A stretch of DNA of 64,000 nt from Timema cristinae (GCA_039000515.1 JBCFYV010000100.1:29500421-29564420), one strand, 5' to 3'; counted from the stretch's first letter, positions 22,761 through 35,520 are shown. Numbers and translations: made by a program. Notes: generated by a model from the sequence alone, not told the origin.

Positions 22761-23595
22761 CGTTATTGGACATGTCCGTCGCGGCTAGGCACACGCTTTC
22801 GACGTTTTTCGCGGATTGTTCGTTCGACTTCCTTGTCTTCTGACAGTTTTTCGCCCGGTGTCCGAATGCATTGCACTTTAAACACTTCATTTTTGAGTCT
22901 TTTTTCGCACCATAGTCTTTGTACAATTTCTCCCATATGTGCTTTTCTCGTCTATTACTTCCGGATGACTTTCCCGCGTACATCGCGTTTTGCGCTGAGC
23001 TCCGGCCCGTTTCCTTACGTGCGTCGAATCCCTCCGTAACTTTGTTTTGAAGCATCTCCAAAGGCGGTAATGCGTCACGTTACGACATGGAGCAACGAAA
23101 GTTTTCGTAGCTCTCCGGTAGGCTGCGCAAAAACATGACTGCCAATAGCTCTTGATTAATGTCAACTTCCAAGTTCTGCCAACCTATCCACCGTGTCGAA
23201 AAAACACCGAGAGTGTTCATGCATGTCGCCGCCATCTTGTAATTTCAAGTACATCAAGTTATTCAACAAAGCAGCCTTCCGTGCCGGCCCTTCGGACTGG
23301 TATATTCCTTATAATTTTCCCAAATTGCTCGTGAAGTTTCGTAGCCCTTAGTTGGTTTTATTTCCGACGGGTTCATGACGAGCACTATGTCAGATTGTGC
23401 CTTCAGGTCGGCTTCTCTCCACCGTCGTTCGGCTTCAATCGTCGCTGGCTCGCCTACAACCGCTTCTGGCTTCACGATTGTTCCGCTCACATAGCCCCAT
23501 GCAAAATTCTTTATGAGAACTGCACGCATCTGTAGCTTCCATGTTTCGTAATTCTCTTTATTTAAAACTTCGAACTTTACGCCGGTTGCGTTCAT
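22633..23595 (-). pseudogene. copia gag remnant with zinc knuckle
   Basis: The gag frame starts at 23595 (MNATGVKFEVLNKENYETWK), a typical copia gag opening. It is shifted near 23265 and between 23165 and 23061, then continues in the frame 23061-22633, which holds a CX2CX4HX4C zinc knuckle (CLKCNAFGHRAKNC). The annotated interval overlaps the protease start, as expected for a gag-pol fusion. Confidence 0.9.
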
Positions 23596-23704
23596 CTTCG
23601 CAGCGTACTAACGAGTTTTTCGAGACTCATTATGGCACAGTGTTCGTTAGAGTTACGTGCTTCACGATCTTCGATTGGTCACACGAAAATTATCGCGACG
23701 AGTA

Positions 23705-23718
23705 CTGGGCCCATAACC
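23705..23718 (-). other. copia primer-binding site (half-tRNA initiator Met type)
   Basis: Immediately inside the 5' LTR. The + strand CTGGGCCCATAACC equals the anticodon arm of animal initiator tRNA-Met (CAU anticodon), so the element's RNA is complementary to it over 14 nt. Drosophila copia uses the same internal tRNA fragment. Confidence 0.88.
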
Positions 23719-23978
23719 TGTCAGCAAAGGTTAAAGTGGAGTGCACAAAATTAACGTCCGAATTGAACATACAATCTATAAATACACTTAGTGGGCTAAT
23801 TAATACAAAAAGGGTTAGCGGGAGCACGAAACGACGCTGTTGGTTTTTTCGGCAGAAAAAGAACAAATGTTAAAGTGAAAGCTATGTGATTGACTAACTC
23901 ATGATGCTCGTGCTACTGCAGCGCCTTTCGTGATTGGTACAGTGGTTGGATCGTGCATCTTAGTCAGTGTTTCCAACA
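23719..23978 (-). repeat. 5' LTR of the copia element
   Basis: 260 bp, starting TGTCAGCAAAGG and ending TTTCCAACA on the + strand, followed by the TGACC duplication. Confidence 0.93.
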
Positions 23979-23983
23979 TGACC

Positions 23984-25462
23984 TGTTAAGGTAATATTGC
24001 TACCTGACTGATTAAACAGGAGTGTGCATGAATCAAGTGTCCATCAGAATCTGGTGGGAGTGATTGTCCAACTCATGTTGCAATTAAAACTAGTTCTTAA
24101 ATCCTAACACACTTAACACATTGCTGCTTGGAAACAATTTGACAATATAGGCTTCAGAAACCATTTAGATATGTTAACTGCGATGATAAAGGATACACTT
24201 TCTCAGGTTAATACCCTCTCTCTACATCATTGGTCTACTGCTAAGACATTATATTTTGCTGTAAGTAAATTATTTAAAAGATTTTATTTATTTACCTTTT
24301 CTGCTAAATCGGCTTGAAATGGTGATATTACACTCATAGCTTGTAGGATTCTTTGATACATAAACATTATATAAAATCACAATGGTATTACCATGTTCAT
24401 ATCATTTAGCTATGTGTGTTTGTGTTTTCTAGAATCTGATAGTTCCATTTTAACTCAAACTTGTTCACTGAGACAACACATGCTGTACTGAGACAATGGG
24501 TAGTCAACAAACTATCTGCCTCTCTCTCTCGCACTCCAGTTAAAGTTGCGATAGGTTAGTGGCGTAAAAATCAAATCCTCTTCCAGAGCGGTGCGTTGGA
24601 TTAATGTGAATCTTCTGTATTAAAATCGGGTTGTAATAGCAGTTGTTGCGTTGCGTTACCTACACTCCCTTTTGCTGAGAACAGCAATCCTAGACCCTTG
24701 GTGGTCTCGGCTGGAAATACAACCTAGACCGTCACACTTTCCATGAGGCCAAACCTAGCATTCATGTCTCTAGTCTCGCTGTTGCAAAAGAGTATCCTGG
24801 CCTGTTTTTAGCTCTCAATCCCCCCACATTCATGTTGTCCAGATGTGTATTAGTATAGAACCAACTAATGGGTTTTATTGGTGTCTCTTGACTTTAACTG
24901 ATCGCAGACCGGCGCCTGGTTTATTTAAGAGCCCGGCAGGTAAACTTGTTCACAAACTCGCTTGATACACCTCGATTTAATTAAAAGAGGGCTAGTGGTG
25001 TCTCAATTTTTTTTTTTTTTAGGAAGAGTGGCGGATAAACATAAAATGGCAAGACAATATATTTTTGCTGTTGTTGTGATTTCACATGCACTTCAAAAGT
25101 TTAGAAAATATATTAATTATGTCTTAAAAGGCCACGTTACTGTATTTATTTCCTTATCACGATACAGATATTCAAATATTAAATTATTGACTGCTTGTGG
25201 TACTGTATCAATCAATGGAAACCTTTGTGTGGTTGGCTTATTCTGCTTTATGATAGCTTCTTTCTAAGAGCCTCTCCCGATGGAGAACCTGTGGCCTTTT
25301 GAGGTGTTCTTTGTGGACGTTTCTCATATTTTGTCTTCATCATTTTAAATTATGTATTCTCAAATTCCATGTATTTTAATTAATTAAAATGAAAATCGCT
25401 ATCTTTAAAACATTAATATAGACATTAAAAAATTAATCTAATTGATCTATCTATTTATCTAT
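23984..25462. other. no supported feature
   Basis: Includes a moderately GC-rich part at 24480-24960 (CT runs, GGTTTATTTAAGAGCCCGGC at 24917-24936) that looks unlike its surroundings but shows no exon or TE signature. The 101-codon frame at 24962-25267 has no recognisable protein. Confidence 0.4.
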
Positions 25463-25728
25463 CACCCGCCTCGGTGGTCTAGTTAGATAACGCGCTAGTT
25501 TACTGTTGAGCTAGACTGCCGAGGACGGGGGGGGGGGGGGGGGGGGGATCGAGGTTCGAATCTTCGGTCGGGTGAACTGAGGGAAGGGGGTCTCTTAAAT
25601 TGTTTTCCACTTTCCCTACACGCAAATGCTGGTTCACTTCCTCTAAATTCAACCTTCCCAATTCCTAACCCATTAGTGTAATTGGTACTTAAGCGTATAA
25701 CCTGAACAGGTAGTATGATGCGGTGCTA
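25463..25728 (+). repeat. SINE family A copy with an internal G21 run
   Basis: Head CACCCGCCTCGGTGGTCTAG, B box GGTTCGAATC, body and tail ATAACCTGAACAGGTAGTA, then GGTGCTAAATAAATAAA. The G4 of the consensus (GACGGGGAGATCG) has expanded to 21 G at 25527-25547. It is flanked by CTAT-rich sequence on both sides, so the target duplication cannot be defined. Confidence 0.88.
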
Positions 25729-26756
25729 AATAAATAAAAATAGCTATCTATCTATGGTTGGCACACTATCGTATTTTGTCAAAATTCACTCTAGGCTTGC
25801 TTGTATGAAGAGTGCGGCCTTGTAAGGAATCAAGTGACATGCGGTCTCTTCCAATGTCAAAAGGTTGTTCACCCCTGGTTTAGGCCATTGATAATAAAAA
25901 AATATACCCCTATACAGTTGCCTTATAGTTTCTATTATGATGGTTCACTCTTAGGAGCGCACAACATTGATTAAAATATACCTAATGTAACCATATTTAT
26001 TTTTATAAAAAGCATGACAAAAATCTATTTAACTTGCCATAATTATGTCATATAATAAAGAAAAAAATAGAGGATCTAAAGGAAAAATAATGCATTTAGA
26101 GGAAAATAACAATTGATACACACAACTTTATATTTGATCTCCCTTTTATTTTCTAAGTTAAGATAAAACTGAGCTACCTCAATCATGTCAAGAAAATCTC
26201 AGTTCGTGCAGACATATTTTAATTTTAACCTTTTTTTTTATTTTCATTATTGATTATAAATAAAAATAGGATGTTTGTTGCTAATCACGCCAAAATAATA
26301 TTTCAGTACAAAAGTTCTAATAATTCCGAGCATTAAAAGCAAAACAACTCTAGGAACAATTAATAATAGGCCATATACTATCTTCCCTTATCAAGAGAAT
26401 TTGTATTCATCACATATTAAGTTAAGAACTTTAATAATATAACTGCACATGTACATAATTGTCGGTAAATATAAAGTTTATATAAAACTTCTAAAAACTA
26501 TAAAACTCAAGGGTGATTTTCCTTATGCTAGCGCTGTTCAATTTGAAATATTATTTTATCTAACTTCAAAAATAAGTACTTTTGACAGTACTTGGTTAAA
26601 AACAAGTACCTATTTATGCACTACCACCTTTTCTGTAGGACAAAAGGATCACCCTACCCCCTTCCCCCCAAAAACACAATATTGTCCTGCAAAAAAAAAA
26701 AAAAAAAATCCGAATGTATGGTCACCCTAAATATACAGCTTTTTTTTTAGTCTTAT
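25729..26756. other. no feature
   Basis: AT-rich intron with an A-run near 26691. The frame at 26449-26730 is not supported. Confidence 0.4.
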
Positions 26757-26950
26757 TATCGGTTCGGGCTATATACTTATGTTCTAATTACGCGTATAAC
26801 TTCTATGGACTAGGAAGGTTATATTTAAATGAAGTGTACCCACATTTGCGTGGAGGTAGTGGAAAATAATTTTGAAAAAACCACCCTTAATTCACCCAAT
26901 CGAGATTCAAACCTTGATCTCCCTATCATTTAGCTTCTTAATTGTTCCAG
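26757..26950 (-). repeat. decayed SINE A2 copy
   Basis: The - strand shows GAGATCAAGGTTTGAATCTC, GATTGGGTGAATTAAGGGTGG, CACGCAAATGTGGGTACAC and a tail ending TATAGCCCGAACCG. Head and tail are eroded. Confidence 0.65.
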
Positions 26951-27467
26951 TCCACAGAATTGATTAAAATATACATGCTATTTTGACAATCAATTTTGTC
27001 TAAACTTTTAAATATTTTCTCACATATTAATTCTTTTTCTATTTTAACTTTTTGTTTTGATTATGTTGTGCGAGTCGGCATTTAGAAGTGTAGCTCAATG
27101 GTCCATGTTTTTTGAGCGTCACATCACTCGTAGTTAAAATAGCTATTAATGGAAGTTTGGATGCCTCTGGCGCCAGAATTATGAGATGCAGTACAAAAAT
27201 AACATATAAAAAGTATATCGAGAGTCCATGTTTATATATGTAGGTACAGTGTCTGTCAGAAAAAGTAATGCGCTGCAGTAGTAGGACCTGGATGGAAAAA
27301 TAGGTCGCTTTTAGTGACAAACTCCCAAGTTTTGATAAAAATCCACTTATTGGCTTTAAAGTTCAAGTTGCATGCATTTTACTTTGACATATCCTGGTTG
27401 CTAGAGCAAAAATCGATACTAATATCAAGAGTATCTCGGCACAATTGTTTGTATTTGGTTGTACGTT

Positions 27468-27716
27468 ACCCGCTTTGGTGTCCAAATGGTCTAAGGCGTC
27501 ACTCTCGCAATAGACTGGACTGCCGAAGATAGGAAGGTCAGGGTTTGAATCTTGGTTGGGTGTATTGAGGGTGTTTTTTCCTTAATGGTTTTCACCTCTC
27601 CCTCCACACAAACATGGACACACTTCTTCTAAATTTGACCTTCTTAATCTCTAACACATTAGCGTAATTAGTACATAAGCTTATTACCTGAACAGTTAGT
27701 AAAATGTGGTGCTAAT
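27468..27716 (+). repeat. SINE family A2 copy
   Basis: A good reference for the subfamily: head ACCCGCTTTGGTGTCCAAAT, GGTCTAAGGCGTCACTCTCG, B box GGGTTTGAATCTTGG, body TTCCTTAATGGTTTTCACC, tail TTACCTGAACAGTTAGTAAA, then GTGCTAATAAAAA. Confidence 0.85.
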
Positions 27717-27844
27717 AAAAAGTTGTATGCTTTACATATGAGCTATTAATGACAACCTAAAAGGGTAGCAATTAATGAGAAGGCTATATGAAAGAAAATG
27801 TACTCACATTAGAGTTTAGAGAAGATGGAAAAATACCCACATGT

Positions 27845-28050
27845 ATGAGCACGTGGACTGAATAGCAGGCTCATAAAGTCTCTTTTACCAGTGATAAGAG
27901 GGTACTAAGAAAGATTTTACCGAGCCGATTTATCAATCTCGCTCTACGCAAATGGGGGGTTTAATTCCCCTAAAATTCTACCTTTTTCATCCCTATCCCA
28001 AAAGCGTAGTTAAAATATGGACTGCCCGGAGTGTAGCAAGACACGATGAA
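27845..28050 (+). repeat. decayed SINE (family F head, A-like tail)
   Basis: GAGCACGTGGACTGAATAGC resembles the family F head. CTCTACGCAAATGGGGGGTT and GTAGCAAGACACGATGAAAA match the SINE A body and tail. Confidence 0.5.
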
Positions 28051-28059
28051 AAATATAAA

Positions 28060-28168
28060 TGGCAAAACCCCCTTCATTACCCCTGGCTGGGATTCGAACC
28101 CTGACGTCCCTTCATTGGCGACCGAGTGCAATGTAAGTCTGTTGCCTTAGCCTGTTCGAGCACAGCTA
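28060..28168 (-). repeat. SINE head fragment
   Basis: The - strand has GCTCGAACAGGCTAAGGCAA, then CAGGGTTCGAATCCCAGCC (B box) and GGGTAATGAAGGGGGTTTTG. It is a tRNA-derived head of A2 type without its tail. Confidence 0.6.
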
Positions 28169-28188
28169 TGAAAATATGACTTTTATTT

Positions 28189-28730
<542 letters not shown>

Positions 28731-29514
28731 AAGATGTAATTATTCATTTAATTAGCTTAGATGAATAAAAATGTGAGGTTTCTGAATTCCTCCTTTGATG
28801 TATGTGTGTACGCGCCCGTATAACAATTAGCCTATTATTTGATGATTAGAGCAATTTCTTGGTGGGATTGTAGAATGCCTTGCATGCGCCGCACCGGTAG
28901 GGGTTGTGACGCCGTGACTATTAATATCCGATTGAAGAGAGGGCGGTTGAATTCCTTTGCCGAGTGCACGGATCTGTTCCACTGCTTTATCTCGTCGTGT
29001 TTGGCCCACATTGCTGCGTCTTCTCTCTCTCTCTCTTATCTGCTTGCCTCGTGTACGTTAGATGCAGTTTAAAGTACACTATGTGTCAAATAAACCTAGA
29101 ACCTTCACAACATTATGCCCGCATGTGCCATAAACAAACGATTATCGAACCGTGTTCAGTTGGGCGGCTTCCATTACATATGACTTACTCGTTTAGCCGG
29201 AGTTTCCAAACAAACACATAATCTTGTTAATTACAATAAATTTGAAAGACAAAGGCCAATTTTCAAAAATTCCAAATTGTCTTCAATTTTTGTTAAGTTA
29301 ACTAACGCTAAATTAAATTATAAAAAAAAGTATACATTCTCATCATATAAAATACTCCCTAGGTACCGAATTTTAAGAAAATCGTTAGAGCTGTAACAAA
29401 ATATAAAAATTTACAGAAATCAGTCATCAGTAAACTACTATAAAATGAATTATGTTTATAAAATTATATATATATAATTATTGCACCAGCATGCTCTCCA
29501 GTTACCCTAAACTA
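28731..29514. other. unassigned sequence, GC-richer at 28855-29060
   Basis: 28855-29060 has balanced composition with a (CT)n run at 29020-29036, unlike the AT-rich surroundings. I recognise no protein or TE in it. The overlapping small frames on both strands are not supported. Confidence 0.35.
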
Positions 29515-29690
29515 TTATTATTAGCACCGTGTCTTACAACCCGTTCGGATTGGACACACTTAAGGTAATGTGTAATGGTAGGGTGATTGTGAGATGAAAT
29601 GGAGGACCTACAGTTTAACGTGGGATCCGAACCACGGTGGAGGCCTGGCATTCCTACCCTAAACTCACTAACCTACAAGCTATAGTACGA
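29515..29690 (-). repeat. SINE family B copy, truncated
   Basis: The - strand body GGAATGCCAGGCCTCCACC, GTTCGGATCCCACG, CTGTAGGTCCTCC, CATCTCACAATCACCC and the tail ending ACGGTGCTAATAATAAT. The tRNA-like head is absent. Confidence 0.85.
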
Positions 29691-32080
29691 GCAAGGCGTA
29701 GGAATAACACTAAGACATAGATCAGCAGGGAAGCTTCATTTGACACACCAAAAGTAGTGCGTCAAGTTTCATTATCATGTGAATTAATTAAAGGGTGTAC
29801 CAAGAACGTCATTATATTCATATATAGGAATAAGGCAGTAAACGTAAAAAGGATGTAAAGAAAAATATATTCACTAACAATGCCCAGACGCTATAAAGCC
29901 AATTTATTATAATATTAAAAATAAACAACATATACTATATAGGTCTCAGTAACAACTCGCAATTGGATAATAAATACTTATAGGACAATTTAAATACGAT
30001 GGCCTCGGCGTTTTTAAGACAATAACTGTAAATATAAATCCTAGAAACGGATGATTATCATAGCTATGTAACACTTACTCGAAAATATTAACTTTGGTTA
30101 CCAGGCGTCTCTTAACTCTGCACATAATGATATATATCAACCTAACTATGAACAGAACCCTGACCTTGCATGTGAGGTACCCGTGAGGTGGGAAACCCTA
30201 ATCAGTACAATGACATACCCGAAACAAACACATATAGATTCTACTCTGAGATCGAACATCACACTAGTTATATAAAGCTCCAAAAAATGGTCCCTCGTAA
30301 ACTAGGGGTAGATACCAAATAGTTCTGCTCATGAGTATACAAACACGGTTAAACCTAGGCATCGATATTATCCTAGACCACTAGAAGCGGGCAAGACCTA
30401 ACATTTACAATAATAAGAAACGAAGCCAATCACGAATACAAACAATACCTTCAATTGTATAATATATTAAAGAGAAATATTAAATCCTAAGCCTAGCCAA
30501 ACTAACATACATGACCAAAAGGAATCGGTCCCAAGGACGCGCTATTAATGCAAAAGTTCCCGCTCAAGTCAAATAGTTTTAAAATATTAAATGCCACAAC
30601 CATCATCATGGACGTCGGTCAGATTGTGGGCTTCATATTATAACTAAGCACAGATAATACATAAATCGGACAAGTTCTCTAATCCCCAGTTTTGTAAATA
30701 AACAAAAATAAACAATTTAGCCGAAACATGATTTATAGTTAAGAACTAATCTATGTATAAATACTAATCAATTTCTAAAAAAAAAGCCAAAAAATCACAC
30801 CAACTTGTATTGTTGATGAGCTCCTAATATTTGTCCAAGATCAAAGAGTACAGATTACACTTGGGTTATGGCCTAAATGTAGTCATTTCTCAGTGGGAAG
30901 GCATCATTCGACACACACCTTCCACTATGCACCTGCGTAGTGAGTATAGCGTCCAGGCATGGGGGTTTGAGAGAGAACCTCGTGGTTCACAGTTCACATC
31001 CCGTTGACCACTTGGTCGTAGTGCGTGGTTTGTTGTTGTTAGTTGAATGGGCACATCGTCCGCTTGAATGGGGTGAGGTATCGGACTTAGGTGGCGTGGG
31101 AGTTGTAGACGTGTTGTATCGTCGCAAAGGTAGATTATTTATACTGTAAAAATTTAACAAATATTCATTTTGGATCAGACTGCTAGAGCCATTTTTTAAA
31201 ATGCTCAAATTAAAAAAAAAAAAGCCATCAGTAAATTATCTTAAAACAAATTTCCCCCGAAAAGTCAGTATACAGTTTTATTTGTCATGTCATTTTAAAC
31301 ACACTTTGTAAAGCTATTTTCGAAAATGATTAAAAAAATTCCCAAACAGTTAACTACCCTAACTGTGATCAGGGACAAACGGACAGACATTCGGGACAGA
31401 CAGGCAGACATGGGGTTAAAAAATCAACTTTTTTGGGTTCAAACACACATAAAACGTAAATACTTATCATAGTCTTGAAGTAGAAAATTTTCACATTTAC
31501 AATACTTTCCCTTGGTATGAGAAATTAAAAAAAAAAAAAATCGATAATCTACTAAACGCCCATAATTTTACTTTCTTGCATAAGGAAAAGCTATTGTAAT
31601 TGTGAAAATTTTTGACCTCAGGATTATGATGGAACCTTAACATTCTATGTGCCCTGAACTCTGATATTATATCATTATTTTCGTGCTGTCTTCCTGCTGC
31701 AGAACGTTTGAGGGATTTGTTTGGAACTTGATTTTTAGTTAGCTAAAACATGGATTTATTGAAGTTATACTTCTTAGGCTTATGAAAAATGATGAGAAGT
31801 GACATTTAAGATGCGCGCGCATCACTGTAACAAAAAGATAACAGGTTAAAGCTAAACCGCTCATTAATCCGAAAAAAAAAGAAGCTACAACTTTAGTCGC
31901 GCATGTGGTACGCTCATAAAGAAATGGTTACTATGTTATTCCTTTCTCTATGGTACGCTCGTCGCCTCTGATCACTGTTTTCATATATATAATATTTATC
32001 CACATGTTTCTAGTTTCTACATTCACAACACGTGTTTTAGTTTCATACAAGTGAGAATTATATATGTGCTAATAAATTAT
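29691..32080. other. no supported gene
   Basis: Long stretch of intron. A G-richer patch at 30890-31130 and text such as CAGACATTCGGGACAGACAG (31387) suggest decayed repeats, but I could not assign them. The short frames at 30940-31208 on both strands are not supported. Confidence 0.35.
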
Positions 32081-32760
32081 ATTCAGTAGTGATTTAAATT
32101 GAATATTTTGATTAATATTATTTACTATTCGTAAATATTAGTGAAAAAAAATTGTGCTTATAGACTTTTTCAAGTGCTCCAATATAATTGAGGTTAACTA
32201 TCGTATGTATTATTTATTGATATAAATTAAAATATTATTATTTAACATAATTAATACTAAATATTATTAAATTATTTTTGTTAAATATTTATTATTGGTT
32301 ATTTAATATTTACAAAATAAAGAAATAAAATTAATAAAACGTTTAGTAAAAAATTTGTGATAAAAATTTAAATCGAACATCAAATTAAAATATCAATTTT
32401 TAATATTTATTATTGAATAAATAATAAATATTTATAAAAATAAATGAACAAATTTAATGAAAACTTTTTGATAACAATGAAAAGTGAATATTAAATTAAG
32501 AAAATAATAAATATTTAAAAAATGAATAAACTTAAATTCAATTTTTGGATTTATTATTAAATTTATTCATTTACTTTTAAAATATTAAATAATCAATAAT
32601 AAATATTTAAAATTAAGAATCTTACAATATTTAGTACAAATTATGTCATATATTTATTATTCTCTAAATTTTATTTTTAATAATTATATATATTATTAAA
32701 TTATTAATTTTCAATTTTAAATATTTATTATTAATTTCTAATATCTAATTCTCTACAATA
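32081..32760. repeat. extremely AT-rich tract (TAA/TTA/ATTT words)
   Basis: About 680 bp made almost wholly of A and T, with recurrent AATATTTATTATT-type words on both strands. It is dense in self-complementary segments. No protein or known repeat is recognised. Confidence 0.8.
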
Positions 32761-33487
32761 ATCTTATTTAATGATGCCAAAGAAGTATAACGTCTCACGC
32801 GCGTACTTAAGTACACACACCCATTTTTTTAAAATTTTGACCAAGGCCCTTAAATTAAGGGTAGTTTACAGAAGAGTGATATAGTAAATAGAATGGCATA
32901 TTAAGTAATAATAATTTCGTAAATTTATGTAGTTCATGATTAGACTAATAGAAACTTGTGTAATTTTAATTGACATGATTCCCAGTCAAGGATAGAAAGT
33001 AGAATAAACGTTTACCCCTTTTATTGCGAATTTTTAATAAAAGTGCTTAGGGCATACGAGCACCAAAATCCTGCTTTTGTAATAACGGTACATATATAAA
33101 ATATGAAGAGCTCTATAATTTAGCAGATGACTGTACTTGTTAATAGGTCGCTTCATAGCCGGATGGGCATGTAAAGGTTTATTTGCACTTTAGTTTTACG
33201 GCATAACGCGTGGACCAGACCACCTTATCAACGGATGTCGAGGTATTTCCATGTACACCCAAAAGAGAAAAATAATTAAAGACCACAACCAAGTCAGACT
33301 TATTTTTATATTTTACCTACATTTTTAATGAGTTCTGTGTATAACAACTATAATAGCATTTTTTGTTGGACCTTGTAGCTCTTTGAAGAAATTTTGTATT
33401 TGTTTGTACAACTTGAAATTTAAAGTAGCCTACTTGACCTCATACTAAACCTTTGGCAAATACATTTATGGGTGCAGCCTGATCTAG
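32761..33487. other. no feature
   Basis: Intronic sequence with no recognised repeat or gene. Confidence 0.4.
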
Positions 33488-34405
33488 CCGTGCATCTGGT
33501 ACTTTCTTACGGCTTGTCGTGAGGTATCCTTGCATGTCACACGCTTTTACTACGCGTCATGAGCTAACCTTGCATCCGACACGCTTTTACGACGTGAAAT
33601 GAACTAACCTTGCATCTGACACGTTTTTACGACGACGTCATGAACTAACCTAGCATCTGACACGTTTTTACGACGCGTCATGAACTAACCTTGCATCTGG
33701 CACGCGTTTACGATGCGTCATGAACTAACCTTGCATCTGACACGTTTTTATGACGCGCCATGAACAACCTTGCATCGACACGCTTTATGACGCGTCATGA
33801 ACTAACCTTGCATCCGACACGCTTTTACGACGCGTCATGAACTAACCTTGCATCTGACACGCTTTTACTACGCGTCATGAACTAATCTTGCATCCGACAC
33901 GCTTTTACGACGCGTCATGAACTAACCTTGCATCCGACACGCTTTTACGACGCGTCATGAACTAACCTTGCATCTGACACGCTTTTACTACGCGTCATGA
34001 ACTAACCTTGCATCTGACACGCTTTTATGACGCGTCATGAACTAACCTTGCATCTGACACGCTTTTACGACGGTCAATGAACTAACCTTGCATCTGACAC
34101 GTTTTTACGACACGTCATGAACTAACCTAGCATCTGACACGTTTTTACGACGCGTCATGAACTAACCTTGCATCTGACACGCTTTACGACGCGTCATGAA
34201 CTAACCTTGCATCTGACACGCTTACTACGCGTCATGAACTAACCTTGCATCTGACACGCTTTTACTACGCGTCATGAACTAACCTTGCATCTGACACGCT
34301 TTTACTACGCGTCATGAATTATTCTTGCATCTGACACGCTTTTATTGCGTCATGAACTAACCTCACTTTTGGCAAGAAATTACTGGCGCGGTATGATCTA
34401 ACCTC
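33488..34405 (+). repeat. 40-bp satellite array, about 22 copies
   Basis: The unit is CATGAACTAACCTTGCATCT followed by GACACGCTTTTACGACGCGT, 40 bp with 38-41 bp variants. I count 22 occurrences of the CTTGCAT-type anchor. Units at the edges are degenerate. The junction of units forms the palindrome GACGCGTC, extended to ATGACGCGTCAT in some copies. A marker variant (CTAGCATCTGACACGTTTTT) recurs at ~33648 and ~34124, about 12 units apart, hinting at a block duplication. Confidence 0.95.
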
Positions 34406-35420
34406 GGTTATGCGGTAATATTTCTTTGACAGTGCTTTATTTTTTGCCTAAGTCATCTTTAAATCAAAACGAAAATAATTTGTATATCTCTGCAATAAAA
34501 TGAATTTATAAATTACCCAAATATTAAATTATTTTAAGATCCCACCGGTAGAAAACCAGTTTATCTGAATATATTAACTAACCCCTTCCTATCACTCAAT
34601 TCTAATATTATTCTCATAAAGCCTGTGCCATTTAATTAAGACACTTTCTATCTATCTAAACTTAGGTTTCATTTAAAGTGCCATAAAGAGTTAGTCCACC
34701 AACTTCCATCCCAGAATGGGGTTTTGCACATTCTTTCAAAGGCGCTTTGAAAAACTTTCTCTTCTACAAAGCAGATTTGCTTACATCGACTTGCCAACCA
34801 AACTTCTGTAGGCATTTTTTTATTTCAAAAATAAAGTATTAAAATGTTTAAATATAAAGCGAAAGCGCATTCTAGTTGGGCGAAATAGGGACGAACCTGT
34901 AAACCAATAGTTTATATTCTAACCAGGAACCTTTAGACTTGTGACCGATTATGGGAACCAGGAAAACTAGAATTATTCTGTGTTTATTGCTGCATAGTCA
35001 ATTACTTGAGTCAGTCATATTACCACAAACAATAAATGAAATGTTCGCTAGGAAGAACACTATCAGGCAGTTACAAAAGGTACAAATACTACCTTCATGT
35101 ATTCATGCGTCAAACCGTGTCGATTTTTACAGATATTATCAATTAATTTAAAAAAAATTCTTTTTAGTAAAATGTTATCAGGATAAATATGAAGTTCTAA
35201 AATGTTCTTCCTACTGTATTTTTACTGTAGTTCACTGTGTTTAAGCCTTTCATCACTCGCGAGATATTCTCCATTATGTAACAAGGATAGCAAGGGCCGC
35301 AAGAGAAATAAAAAATAGCAAAAGTAATTAATATTTTAAATTATTTTTTAATAATTTAAGAATCAAGAGCCATCGCTATTTATTTGTTTTGGTACGGATT
35401 TAGCCGCATATAGATATCAT
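34406..35420. other. no feature
   Basis: AT-rich sequence. The 66-codon frame at 34951-35151 has no recognisable domain. Confidence 0.4.
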
Positions 35421-35520
35421 ATTATGAAAATTGAAAAATGACACCTGGTTATGGGGATCGAACTCGGGACCTTTGGCTTAGTACGTCAATCCTCTAACCA
35501 TTTATCTATCCAGTGCACTG
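35421..35520 (-). repeat. tRNA-derived SINE fragment, family D
   Basis: The - strand reads GATAAATGGTTAGAGGATTG, GAGTTCGATCCCCATAACC and CAGGTGTCATTTTTCAATTT. The last part recurs at 40375-40404. Confidence 0.55.

Larger units (their letters stand above)
20311..23983 (-). mobile_element. Ty1/copia LTR retrotransposon, integrase core deleted
   Basis: Two LTRs (20316-20573 and 23719-23978), both TG...CA, are flanked by the 5-bp duplication TGACC (20311-20315 and 23979-23983). A primer-binding site (23705-23718) and a polypurine tract (20574-20583) sit just inside the LTRs. On the - strand the order gag, zinc knuckle, protease, reverse transcriptase, RNase H is the copia order. The element is 3.67 kb including its target duplications, against about 5 kb for intact copia. 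The missing part is the integrase zinc finger and DDE core. Frameshifts and stops make it non-autonomous. The LTRs differ at scattered positions, so the insertion is not very recent. It lies antisense within the 45.5-kb SPATA20 intron. Confidence 0.95.

Noticed and set aside
20650..23873. Long + strand frames over the copia element
   Set aside because: They are antisense to gag/pol frames that carry the recognisable motifs; none resembles a protein.
24962..25267. 101-codon frame
   Set aside because: No recognisable motif; contains a homopolymer-derived stretch of Phe; likely chance.
33488..34405. CRISPR-like regular repeat array
   Set aside because: Units are contiguous 40-bp tandem repeats without spacers, in a eukaryotic intron.
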